64,000 bases of DNA, from assembly GCA_003416985.1 (NCBI GenBank), contig QVIN01000002.1, forward strand, positions 248,001 through 312,000, read 5' to 3'. Under the pieces are notes generated by a model that searched no databases, was not told the DNA's origin, and was given only the letters and a program-made list of their open reading frames with translations. Shown in pieces: positions 27,195-37,373 of the stretch (its first letter is position 1; each line of letters opens with the position of its first letter). Source of the stretch: Duganella sp. BJB480. GTDB lineage: Bacteria; Pseudomonadota; Gammaproteobacteria; Burkholderiales; Burkholderiaceae_D. A program made the position numbers and the translations under genes.

Positions 27195-28315
27195 CCAGCC
27201 GACTTTGCCAATGCGATCAATTGCGCGCGCCGTTCGGCCAGTTCCGCGGGCAGGTCCGGCAGATCGAAGTTCGCATCCATTTCGCGCAGCAGCGCCTCAA
27301 CCAGGGGCGCCGCAGCCGCAGCGTCCGGTGAACCCAGCAAGAGGTCGGCACTGGCGGCCAACCGGGCGACCCGCGCCAACGGCTGCTGGACCGCCTCTTC
27401 CACCACCGCGCGCAGCAGCGGATGACGGGCATCGGCCAGCAGCTCGCGTAAGGCTTCGCGCGCGCCTTGCTGGCCGGCGCTGGTGGGAATCACATACAGC
27501 AGCGGCCACAGGTCGGCCCGGGTCGCGCTGGAGCGTCCCGCCAGCACCGCCGCCGCCGCGATCAACTGCTGGGACTTGACGATGCGCCGGTCCGACAGCG
27601 CGATGTTGGCTTGCCGCAGCAAGCGGATCGCATGCGCGAGGTCGGCCCGCACCAGATCCATATTGACCGCCGCCACCGCGTGATTCAGCGCATCGAGACT
27701 GGCCAGATTGGCGCGCGGCGCCACACGATGCTGCGCGACTTTCCAGCCGCCCGCAAGCAAGTCTTCCAGGCGGCTGTCCGCCACCGGCTCGACGAACACG
27801 TGCAGGAGGAAACGGTCGGCGAACGCAGCCAGCCCTTCGTCTTCCGGCAAGCCGTTCGCCGCGCCGACACAGACCCGCAGCGGACAACGGATATGCGTAT
27901 GACCGCGCCGGAACTGGCGTTCGTTCAGCAGACCCAGCAAGGTATTCAGGATCGCGGTCGATCCCAGGAACACCTCATCGAGAAAGGCGATCTCCGCCTC
28001 GGGCAGCATGCCGGTGACGTCGGTTTCAACCGTGCCCTCGCGCAGCTTGTTCAGATTCACAGGCCCGAACAATTCGGAAGGCTCGGTGAACCGGCCCAGC
28101 AGGTACTCGAAATAACGTCCACCCAGGCTAGTGGCCACGCGCCGGACCACCGCGCTCTTGGCTGTCCCCGGCGGCCCGACCACCAGTACATGTTCCTGCG
28201 CGACGGCGGCGAGGATCAGCAGCTCGGCCAGGTGCTCCCTGTCGATCAGTCCATCGGTTGCTTCACTGATTGCTTCGCGCAGGCCGGCGGCGGCGTCGTT
28301 CAAGGGCTGAGTCAT
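27191..28315 (-). CDS. MoxR-family AAA+ ATPase
   Basis: The ATPase has 374 residues. Walker A is GPPGTAKS (47-54), the helix 2 insert region includes FTEPSELFGPVNLNKL, Walker B is EIAFLDEVF (about 108-116), followed by sensor-like NTLLGLLNERQFRRG. These are diagnostic for MoxR/RavA-type ATPases, hexameric remodelling machines that work with vWA partners. It is the first gene of the four-gene operon running left to 22290, with all junctions overlapping. Upstream there are 140 bases shared with a divergent oxidoreductase gene. The role is probably ATP-driven maturation, assembly or regulated conflict response. No classical effector (protease, nuclease) is encoded in the operon. Confidence 0.88.
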   Translation of the reverse strand: MTQPLNDAAAGLREAISEATDGLIDREHLAELLILAAVAQEHVLVVGPPGTAKSAVVRRVATSLGGRYFEYLLGRFTEPSELFGPVNLNKLREGTVETDVTGMLPEAEIAFLDEVFLGSTAILNTLLGLLNERQFRRGHTHIRCPLRVCVGAANGLPEDEGLAAFADRFLLHVFVEPVADSRLEDLLAGGWKVAQHRVAPRANLASLDALNHAVAAVNMDLVRADLAHAIRLLRQANIALSDRRIVKSQQLIAAAAVLAGRSSATRADLWPLLYVIPTSAGQQGAREALRELLADARHPLLRAVVEEAVQQPLARVARLAASADLLLGSPDAAAAAPLVEALLREMDANFDLPDLPAELAERRAQLIALAKSAG

Positions 28316-28455
28316 GGATTAGGTCGGTCAGAAAACAGATGATTGCTCAAAGGCAATGATTTTTAAGTATAAATCAGGATTATCATATTTGCAAATGGGC
28401 AGCGCGCCGCAATAATGCGAAAATGCCGGCCTTTGCTACTTCTAAAAGATACAGC

Positions 28456-29553
28456 ATGACCGATCCCCTGCTCGCGCGCGATGCGCGCCGTATCGAACGC
28501 TACGCGGCCATGGCCGATGCCGCCCGCTTCCTGCACCCGGTCCAGCAGGCCTTGCTGCACCGGCGCGGCTGGCTCACGATGCTGGCGCCGCGCGCCAGCG
28601 GCGGCGCCGAGCTGCCGTTGCCGCAGGCGGTCCGGCTGGAGGAAGCGGTGGCCGCCGTCGACGGCAGCATGGGCTGGGTGCTCACGCTGTGCGCGGGCGC
28701 CGGATGGTTCGCCGGCTTCCTGCCGCCGCCACTGGCGCGCGAGATCATCGGCGGCAAGCGCGTGTGCCTCGGCGGCAGCGGCGCGCCGACCGGCTACGCC
28801 GACCAGGACGGCGATGGGGAAGCCGCAGGGTTCCGCATCACTGGCCGCTGGGACTACGCCAGCGGCGCGCCGATAGCCACCCATTTCACGCTGAACGCCG
28901 TGCTGCGCGCCGACGGCCAGCCGCTGCTGGACGAACAAGGCGCGCCGCGCATCCGCGCCTTCCTGGTGCCGGCGGAGCTGGTGCAGATCGTGCCATCGTG
29001 GGCCAGCATCGGCCTGCGCGCCAGCGCCTCGCACAGCTACCGCATCGACGGCGCCTGGGTCGGCAAGGACCATGGCTTCACCATCAACCCCGCCGCCGCC
29101 ACGGCGGATGGACCGCTGTACCGCTTTCCGTTTTATTCGCTGGCCTTCGTCACGCTGGCGGCCAACGTGGCGGGCATGGCGAGCCATTTCATGCAGCTGG
29201 CCAGGCCCTGCATGAGCCGCCGCCGGCACGCCATCAAAGGCCTGCCGCTGCTGGAGGTTCCCGAAGTCGCCGCGCTGGTGCGCGCCAGGGAGCAGGTCCA
29301 CGCCGCGGCCCGCGCGCACTTCTACCATGTGCTGGACCGCAGCTGGGCGATGGTGGAAAACGGCACAACGCTGGCCGACAGCGACCTGCATGCGCTGCAA
29401 GCCAGTTCACTGGCGCTGGTGGCCGCCTCGCGCGCGGCGGTCGATGAGCTGTACCCCTACTGCGGCCTGTACGCCGCCCACGAGGACAGCGCCATCAACC
29501 GGGTCTGGCGCGACTTCCACACCGCCAGCCAGCACTCGCTGCTGCTGCCTTAG
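28456..29553 (+). CDS. Acyl-CoA dehydrogenase-fold flavin monooxygenase-like protein
   Basis: The protein has 365 residues from ATG 28456; an ATG at 28423 would add 11. The N-terminal helices (LTMLAPRASGGAELPLPQAVRLEEAVAAVDGSMGWVLTL), middle beta domain (GRWDYASGAP, IRAFLVPAELVQIVPSWASIGLRASAS) and C-terminal four-helix bundle follow the acyl-CoA dehydrogenase fold. The catalytic glutamate region is not evident. The pattern of a W-x-x-xG substrate loop and G-L-R-x-S-x-S-H fits group D flavin-dependent hydroxylases that use reduced flavin from a partner. No reductase gene adjoins. It is 9 bases upstream of a serine hydrolase, suggesting a two-gene operon. Confidence 0.65.
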   Translation: MTDPLLARDARRIERYAAMADAARFLHPVQQALLHRRGWLTMLAPRASGGAELPLPQAVRLEEAVAAVDGSMGWVLTLCAGAGWFAGFLPPPLAREIIGGKRVCLGGSGAPTGYADQDGDGEAAGFRITGRWDYASGAPIATHFTLNAVLRADGQPLLDEQGAPRIRAFLVPAELVQIVPSWASIGLRASASHSYRIDGAWVGKDHGFTINPAAATADGPLYRFPFYSLAFVTLAANVAGMASHFMQLARPCMSRRRHAIKGLPLLEVPEVAALVRAREQVHAAARAHFYHVLDRSWAMVENGTTLADSDLHALQASSLALVAASRAAVDELYPYCGLYAAHEDSAINRVWRDFHTASQHSLLLP

Positions 29554-29561
29554 GAACGGCG

Positions 29562-30650
29562 ATGCGATCGTCGGGATACCTGTTGTTAGCCTTGAGCGCC
29601 GGAGCGCCGGCCGCCACGCCGGGCGCGCACTGGAGCGCCATGCCGACGCAAAGCCAGGCCTGCCGCGCCGGACTGGCGCAGGCGCAGGACTATCTGAAAA
29701 CGCTGGCCACCACCTCGATGCTGGCGGTGCGCAACGGCGAGGTGCTGGCCAGCCATGGCCCGGTGGAACAGGCCAACCAAGTCTACTCGGTCCGCAAGAG
29801 CATACTGGCCATGATGTACGGCCCCTACGTCGCCGACGGCACGATCGCGCTGGACCGCAGCCTCGCATCGCTGGACATCGACGACATCGGCGGCCTGCTG
29901 CCGTTGGAGCGCACGGCCACCGTCGGCGATCTGCTGGCGGCGCGCTCCGGCGTGTATCACGCGGCGGCCAATCCCGGCGACGACGCCGACGCCGCGCCGC
30001 CACGCGGCTCGCAAACGCCCGGCGCCTACTTCTTGTACAACAACTGGGACTTCAACGCCGCCGGCACCGTGTACGAGCAGCTGACGCGGCGCGACATCTA
30101 CCAAAGCTTCGCCAGCGATCTGGCGCGGCCTTTGCAAATGGAAGACTTCCGGCTCTCGCAGCAGCACCGCACCGGCGATCCGGCCCGCTCGCGCCATCTG
30201 GCCTATCACTTCCACTTGTCGACACGCGACATGGCCCGCCTCGGCCAACTGATGCTGCAGCGAGGCAGCTGGAACGGCCGCCAGTTGCTGCCGGCCGACT
30301 GGCTCGCCCGCATCGCGACGCCAATCACGCGCGCGGCCGACATGCATCCACCCTCCACCGCGCGCCGCCGGCTCGACTACGGCCTGCTGTGGTGGATCCC
30401 GTCGCTGCCGGCCGGCTCGCCGCTGACAGGCTCCTACATGGCTTGGGGCTACTACGGCCAGTACATCCTGGTCGTCCCGTCGCAAAACATGGTGATCAGC
30501 CACCAGCGCGTGGTCGACGCGGCGGCGGCGAAGACCGCACGCAAAGTCACATCCGCCGAGTTCCTGCACCTGGCCGAGCTGCTGGTGCGTGCGCCCTGCG
30601 TATCCGCCAACCCGATGCCGGCGACGCCGTCAGGCCAGCAGCACGAGTAG
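29562..30650 (+). CDS. Serine hydrolase, class C beta-lactamase/esterase family
   Basis: The protein has 362 residues with a short hydrophobic N-terminus (GYLLLALSAGAPAATPGA), a weak signal peptide. The catalytic S76-x-x-K79 is in YSVRKS, the second motif Y159-N-N in FLYNNWDFNAAG, and the third motif position is replaced by WGYYGQ instead of KTG, as in esterase and amidohydrolase members. These clan proteins hydrolyse esters, D-amino acid amides or lactams in the periplasm. The preceding flavin enzyme gene is 9 bases away, so they are probably co-transcribed. Its 3' end overlaps the convergent PepSY gene by 21 bases. Drug resistance should not be assumed. Confidence 0.8.
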   Translation: MRSSGYLLLALSAGAPAATPGAHWSAMPTQSQACRAGLAQAQDYLKTLATTSMLAVRNGEVLASHGPVEQANQVYSVRKSILAMMYGPYVADGTIALDRSLASLDIDDIGGLLPLERTATVGDLLAARSGVYHAAANPGDDADAAPPRGSQTPGAYFLYNNWDFNAAGTVYEQLTRRDIYQSFASDLARPLQMEDFRLSQQHRTGDPARSRHLAYHFHLSTRDMARLGQLMLQRGSWNGRQLLPADWLARIATPITRAADMHPPSTARRRLDYGLLWWIPSLPAGSPLTGSYMAWGYYGQYILVVPSQNMVISHQRVVDAAAAKTARKVTSAEFLHLAELLVRAPCVSANPMPATPSGQQHE

Positions 30651-31058
30651 CGCCGGCAGCGCCATGCCGCCCGCCAGCGCAAAGCCGGCCGACCGGCGGC
30701 TGCGCGGATTGGTGAAGGCGATATACAAGCCCGCCAGCGACGACAGGCACAAGCCCACCGCCAGCGCCACCACGAACAGTTTCAATGGCATGTTGACGTG
30801 TTCCTCCGGCGCGGCGGCGCGCGCCGGCGTAGCCGACGCAGGTGCGGCGACGGGCGCCTTCGGCTTGGGTGGCTCGTACACCTCCTGATCCTTGTGCAGC
30901 GTGGCCATGGCCGCGATCCACGGATAGGTCGGCGGATCGCCGCGATGCGCGCCCTTGTGCAGGTCGAAGGTTTGCAGCGCCCCGGAGAAAGCAAAGAACA
31001 CGATGGCCGGCGTGAAGAAGACGCCGAGGTAGCGGTGCAACTGTCGTAATGTAAGCAT
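30630..31058 (-). CDS. PepSY-associated two-helix membrane protein
   Basis: The protein has 142 residues. It starts LTLRQLHRYLGVFFTPAIVFFAFSGALQTFDLH, the first helix of the PepSY_TM family (conserved R-x-LHR-x-LG and FSGALQ). An extracytoplasmic Pro/Ala-rich loop with a WIAAMATLHKDQ segment follows, then a second helix (LFVVALAVGLCLSSLAGLYIAF) and a third hydrophobic stretch at the end. Short proteins like this accompany iron or flavin reductase and metal genes. It is last in the leftward run with the kinase (18-base gap). The very 3' end overlaps the serine hydrolase gene on the other strand. Confidence 0.75.
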   Translation of the reverse strand: MLTLRQLHRYLGVFFTPAIVFFAFSGALQTFDLHKGAHRGDPPTYPWIAAMATLHKDQEVYEPPKPKAPVAAPASATPARAAAPEEHVNMPLKLFVVALAVGLCLSSLAGLYIAFTNPRSRRSAGFALAGGMALPALLVLLA

Positions 31059-31076
31059 ATCCTTATCCTTGTTAAA

Positions 31077-32378
31077 TCAAGCCGTTGGCAAACACACGGT
31101 GACCACCAAGCCAACGCCGTCGTTACTGGTCAATTCAATTTCAGCGCCATGGCCCTCCACCACGTTCTTGACGATGGACAGGCCAAGGCCGCAACCCCAG
31201 ACCGCGTTGCCGTCCGGCCGGTAGAAGCGGTCGAACAACCTCGCGCGTTCCGCCTCCGGCACACCGGGCCCGTTGTCGGCCACCCGCAGAAACGCCATGC
31301 CGCGCGCCATGCCGGCCGAAACATCGACCTGCCCGCCCGGCTGCGTGTAACGCACCGCGTTGTCGACCAGGTTGCTGAGCATGACCGACAGGCCTTCCGG
31401 ATGCACCGGCACCCACAGCGGCTCGCCGCCGCCCGTCACGCCCAGATCGATGCCCCGGCTTTCGGCCAGGATGCTGTGATCCCCCACCACCTGCCGCGCC
31501 AGCGCCAGCAGGTCGGTTCGCACCAGCGCCGGCCGCGTGTGATGCTGCTCATGGCGGGCCAGCGTCAGTAGCTGATGCACCAGATGCGTGGAGCGGTCCA
31601 GCCGTTCATGCAGCCGCTGGAACGAAACCTCGCGCTGCGCGTCGCTGCCGGCCCGCTCGGCCAGTTGCAACTGCAGCTTGAGCGCCGTCAGCGGCGAGCG
31701 CAGTTCGTGCGCGGCGTCGGCGACGAAGCTGCGCTGCGCCGCCATCGCGCTGTCGATCTTGCCCAGCAGGCCGTTAAGCGCGACGACGATCGGCATCAAC
31801 TCGGGCGGCATGCCCGCCGTGTCCAGCGGCTGCAACGAACCGGGAGAACGGCCATGCACGGCTTGCGCCACCTGTTCCAATGGCCGCAGCGCCAAGCCCA
31901 CCACGATCCAGATCAGCGCCCCCAATGCCGGCAACAGCGCCAGCAACGGCGGCACGATGCGCAGCGCCATGTGCGCCGCGATACGCTCCCGCATCGCGAA
32001 CGGCTGGGCGATCTGCATGTAATAGTCCGCGCGCCGCTCGCCATACACGCGCCAACGCTCGCCCCGATGGGTGATGGAGCCATAGCCCGCCAGCGACTGC
32101 CTCGGCAAGGCCTGCGACGGCTCCGACACATACGCCACGCGGCCGGCGGCGTCCCACACCTGCACCAGCACCGCGTCGTCCAGGTCCGCGTCCTTGGGCA
32201 CCTGGACGCCGTCGCCCAAGTGCGGCGGCAAGGCCCACGCCACCTCGCGCAGGCGCAGGTCCGACTGTTCGTCGGCTTCGTGATTGGCCCGCTGGAACAA
32301 CAGCAGGCCCGCGACCAGCGTGCAGCAGAGGGTGCCGAACAACAGTCCGGCCAACAAACGCGCGCGGATCGACTTCAT
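31077..32378 (-). CDS. Sensor histidine kinase (QseC/PmrB-like)
   Basis: The kinase has 433 residues: TM1 at about 8-28, a periplasmic domain at about 30-140 (LREVAWALPPHLGDGV ... VQVWDAAGRVAYVSEPSQALP), the 2CSK-N-like sensor of the QseC group, then TM2 (IVPPLLALLPALGALIWIVVGLAL), HAMP, H224 in VADAAHELRSPLTALKLQLQL, N box LVDNAVRYTQPGG and G boxes DNGPGVP and GCGLGLSIV. The start overlaps the response regulator stop by 4 bases. Ligand candidates include metals and small cationic signals, but none is shown. Neighbours (YncE-like, PepSY, cytochrome b561, P-type ATPase) hint at metal or redox stress. Confidence 0.87.
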   Translation of the reverse strand: MKSIRARLLAGLLFGTLCCTLVAGLLLFQRANHEADEQSDLRLREVAWALPPHLGDGVQVPKDADLDDAVLVQVWDAAGRVAYVSEPSQALPRQSLAGYGSITHRGERWRVYGERRADYYMQIAQPFAMRERIAAHMALRIVPPLLALLPALGALIWIVVGLALRPLEQVAQAVHGRSPGSLQPLDTAGMPPELMPIVVALNGLLGKIDSAMAAQRSFVADAAHELRSPLTALKLQLQLAERAGSDAQREVSFQRLHERLDRSTHLVHQLLTLARHEQHHTRPALVRTDLLALARQVVGDHSILAESRGIDLGVTGGGEPLWVPVHPEGLSVMLSNLVDNAVRYTQPGGQVDVSAGMARGMAFLRVADNGPGVPEAERARLFDRFYRPDGNAVWGCGLGLSIVKNVVEGHGAEIELTSNDGVGLVVTVCLPTA

Positions 32379-33037
32379 GTCAGGCTGGCCAGCTTGTAGC
32401 CGACGCCGCGCACATTCTTGATAAACTCGCTGCCCAGCTTCTTGCGCAGGTGATGGATGTAGACGTCGATGGTATTGCTCTCGATTTCCTCGCCCCAGCC
32501 GTAGATCTTCTCTTCCAGCTGGGCCTTGGAGACCACACTGCCCGGCACATCGAGCAGCGCGCGCAGCAAGGCGAATTCGCGCGACGACAAGTGCAGCGCC
32601 GCGCCGTTGAACGTGGCCTCGTGCGCCGCCAGGTTGACGCTCAAGGCGCCATACGTCACCAGCGAATGGTGATGGCCGCCGCGCCGGCGCAACACCGCGC
32701 GGATACGGGCCAGCAGTTCATCGAGGTCGAAGGGCTTGACCAGGTAATCGTCGGCGCCCGCATCGAGGCCCTCGACGCGCGAGGCGGTGGCGTCGCGCGC
32801 CGTGACGATCAGCACCGGCGTCTGGCCGCCCTGCGCGCGCAGGCGCCGCAGCACGTCCATGCCCTGCCGCCCGGGCAATCCCAGGTCCAGTATCAGCAGG
32901 TCGTAGATATCCTGGCGCATCGACAGCTCGGCCGCCACGCCATCCCGCACCCAGTCGACCGCATACCGCTCGCCGCGCAGGGCCTCCAGCATGCTCTCGC
33001 CGATCATCGGATCATCTTCTATCAACAGCAGGCGCAT
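32375..33037 (-). CDS. OmpR-family response regulator (QseB/PmrA-like)
   Basis: The protein has 220 residues. The receiver has LLIEDDP, phospho-acceptor D51 in LLILDLGLPGRQGMDVLRRLR, threonine in LIVTARDA and lysine in YLVKPFDLDELLARIRAVLRR. The C-terminal winged helix has LSSREFALLRALLDVPGSVVSKAQLEEKIYGWGEEIESNTIDVYIHHLRKKLG, the last part typical of QseB/PmrA regulators. It starts 6 bases after the YncE-like gene, so it shares that transcript, and is coupled to its kinase by a 4-base overlap. Targets probably include its own operon; no clear repeat-type operator was recognised upstream. Confidence 0.87.
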   Translation of the reverse strand: MRLLLIEDDPMIGESMLEALRGERYAVDWVRDGVAAELSMRQDIYDLLILDLGLPGRQGMDVLRRLRAQGGQTPVLIVTARDATASRVEGLDAGADDYLVKPFDLDELLARIRAVLRRRGGHHHSLVTYGALSVNLAAHEATFNGAALHLSSREFALLRALLDVPGSVVSKAQLEEKIYGWGEEIESNTIDVYIHHLRKKLGSEFIKNVRGVGYKLASLT

Positions 33038-33043
33038 GGTCGC

Positions 33044-34015
33044 TCAGGGTGTGGCCACGATGACCGTGAAGTGTTTATCGACCACGGTAGGCAGGTACAC
33101 GGCGCCGCCGTCGTGGTCCATGGCCATGGTGCGCGCGCCCTTCTCGGTGCGCAGCGTTGCCGCCTTCGCATAATGGTCGGCGTCGTCCTGATGGATCATG
33201 CTCAGCGTGCCGTCGCCGTTGGATGAGAACACAGTGGCGCTGGCGGCGTCGAACACCACCGCGTCGGATCCCTTGCCGATGGCGGCGCGCGCCACGGCCT
33301 TGCCGCTGGCGGCGTCAGTCACGGCCAGCACGCCGTTCTGGCAGGCCGAGAACAGGCGACGGTGCGCGGCGTCCAGCGCCAGGCCGGTGGGTTCCTCGCA
33401 GCCGGCCAGCGGCCAGCGCGCGACCTGGCGGTCGCTGGCGATGTCGATCACCGCAATTTCAGCCTTGTCCTCGATGTTGACGTAAATGCGCTTGCCATCG
33501 GTGACCGCGAACTCCGGCTTGCCGCCCACCTCGATCGTGGCCTTGGGCGCCATGCTGGCGGCGTCGAACACCGAGACATTGTTGGTCTTGCCGTTGAAGG
33601 TGTAAAGCTTGCCGCTGCCTTCCTCGAACAGGATGGCGTCCGGATTCTGGCCGGAGACCTTCACCTCCTGGCGCGTCTGCATCGTCGCCAGGTCGAACAC
33701 GACGACACTGTTGCCGCCGCCGCTGCTGGCGAAGCCCAGGTTCAGCTTCTGCGCGAACGCCACGCCGTGCGCGCGCTGCAACCCGCCGATCTGGCCGGCC
33801 ACTTTGCCCGACGACAGATCGAGCACTTGCACACGGTCGCCACGCGTCACGAACAGGCGATGGCGCACCGGATCGACCTCCAGATAGTCCCAGCGGCCCG
33901 CCTGGTCCAGCGTCCAGGTCTGGCGCACCGCGTAGTCGGCCGCGTGGGCCGCCGGCAAGGCCGCCGCCAGCAGCAGGCCGAGGGACAGCATCGTGCTCGA
34001 TATCGTCGTTTTCAT
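33044..34015 (-). CDS. YncE-like periplasmic beta-propeller protein (YVTN repeats)
   Basis: The protein has 323 residues with a clear signal peptide (MLSLGLLLAAALPAAHA). Blades of about 40 residues follow, with HRLFVTRGDRVQVLDLSSGKV, VVVFDLATMQTRQEVKV, LYTFNGKTNNVSVFDAASM, IYVNIEDKAEIAVIDIAS and RLFSACQNGVLAVTDAASGK. This is the seven-bladed propeller of YncE and surface-layer-like proteins. YncE is periplasmic and iron-regulated in E. coli; the function is unsettled. It lies 76 bases downstream of cytochrome b561 and 6 bases before a two-component system, an unusual leader for a regulatory operon. Confidence 0.82.
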   Translation of the reverse strand: MKTTISSTMLSLGLLLAAALPAAHAADYAVRQTWTLDQAGRWDYLEVDPVRHRLFVTRGDRVQVLDLSSGKVAGQIGGLQRAHGVAFAQKLNLGFASSGGGNSVVVFDLATMQTRQEVKVSGQNPDAILFEEGSGKLYTFNGKTNNVSVFDAASMAPKATIEVGGKPEFAVTDGKRIYVNIEDKAEIAVIDIASDRQVARWPLAGCEEPTGLALDAAHRRLFSACQNGVLAVTDAASGKAVARAAIGKGSDAVVFDAASATVFSSNGDGTLSMIHQDDADHYAKAATLRTEKGARTMAMDHDGGAVYLPTVVDKHFTVIVATP

Positions 34016-34037
34016 CGCATTTTCGCAAAAGTGAGTG

Positions 34038-34060
34038 AGGACCGCAGTGTATTCGGTCCT
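34038..34060 (-). repeat. 7-bp inverted repeat between cytochrome b561 and the YncE-like gene
   Basis: AGGACCG (34038-34044) and CGGTCCT (34054-34060) form a perfect 7-bp stem with a 9-base loop, about 25-45 bases upstream of the YncE-like start. It could be an operator, an mRNA hairpin or a weak terminator; no T-run follows. Confidence 0.4.
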
Positions 34061-34091
34061 TCATTAAACGACTATTAACGTCGCCCGCCCC

Positions 34092-34608
34092 TCAGAACCA
34101 GATCCGGTGAAAGACCCTGTCCTTGTCGACCAAGAGGTGCTTGAGGCCTCCCAGCACATGCAGCACGATCAACGCCGTCATGATAACCGCAAGGCCGGAG
34201 TGTACATCGAAGAACTGCTCGGCCACGTCATGGTCGGGCGTGAACCAGGCGGGGAAAGCGGCGCCGAACAGCGCCACGCCACGCTTGGTATGGGCCGCGC
34301 CGAGAAAACCGATCACCGGCATGGCGAACATGCAGGCATACAGCAGCCATTGGGTCAGGCTGGAGACGGTTCTCTGCCAACCGGGCACGCCGGCCGGCAG
34401 CGGCGCCGGCTTGTGCGTGAGCCGCCAGCACAGCCGGATCAGCAGCAAGGCAAACAGCACCAGACCGAACGACTTGTGCTGGTCGAAGTACCAGCCGCTT
34501 CCCGGTTCGTCCTCGATGGCCATCATGTACCAGCCCACGCCCAGCAGCCCGACGATCAAGGCCGCGGACAGCCAGTGCAGCCAGACCGCAAGCCGCCCGT
34601 ATCGCCAC

Positions 34609-34628
<20 letters not shown>
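34092..34628 (-). CDS. Cytochrome b561-family dihaem membrane protein
   Basis: The protein has 178 residues with four TM helices. The histidines sit where the bacterial CybB family has haem ligands: H18 in VWLHWLSA, H51 in FDQHKSFGLVLFALLLIRL, H143 in DVHSGLAVIMTALIVLH (with H157) and H164 in GGLKHLLVD. The family moves electrons from quinol, and E. coli CybB has superoxide:quinone oxidoreductase activity. The start overlaps the end of the P-type ATPase gene by 20 bases, so translation is linked to a cation pump. It is followed at 76 bases by the YncE-like gene. Confidence 0.88.
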
Positions 34629-37143
<2,515 letters not shown>

Positions 37144-37283
37144 GCAATCGTCCCCGTTCCGCGATGGATCGAGCGTAGCACACCGGCGGCGTCCCCGGAC
37201 GCGATGCCGCCGTCTTGCCCGCGCAACAGCCCAACCGGCCAGCGTCGCGCCCCCCCGCCCTAGCACACATTTCCCTAGGAGAC

Positions 37284-37297
37284 TTGATCCGTATCAT
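37284..37297. promoter_or_regulatory. FNR-type box upstream of the PAS-GGDEF-EAL gene
   Basis: TTGATCCGTATCAT matches TTGAT-N4-ATCAA at 9 of 10 positions. The centre (37290.5) is 41.5 bases before about 37332, and CATAAT at 37320-37325 is a very good -10, so it fits a class II promoter for the gene at 37374. Two CCTAG sequences lie just upstream (37258-37262 and 37273-37277). Confidence 0.75.
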
Positions 37298-37373
37298 AAA
37301 AATTCCTGCTCGCAATCACCATAATGATTGCATCAGGTCGCTTTTCCGCCGTCAGCCGCCATACAGGACGTCC

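Noticed and set aside
29562..30650. Serine hydrolase as an antibiotic-resistance beta-lactamase
   Set aside because: S-x-x-K and Y-x-N are present but the KTG motif is replaced and neighbours are metabolic; the esterase/hydrolase family is the safer call.
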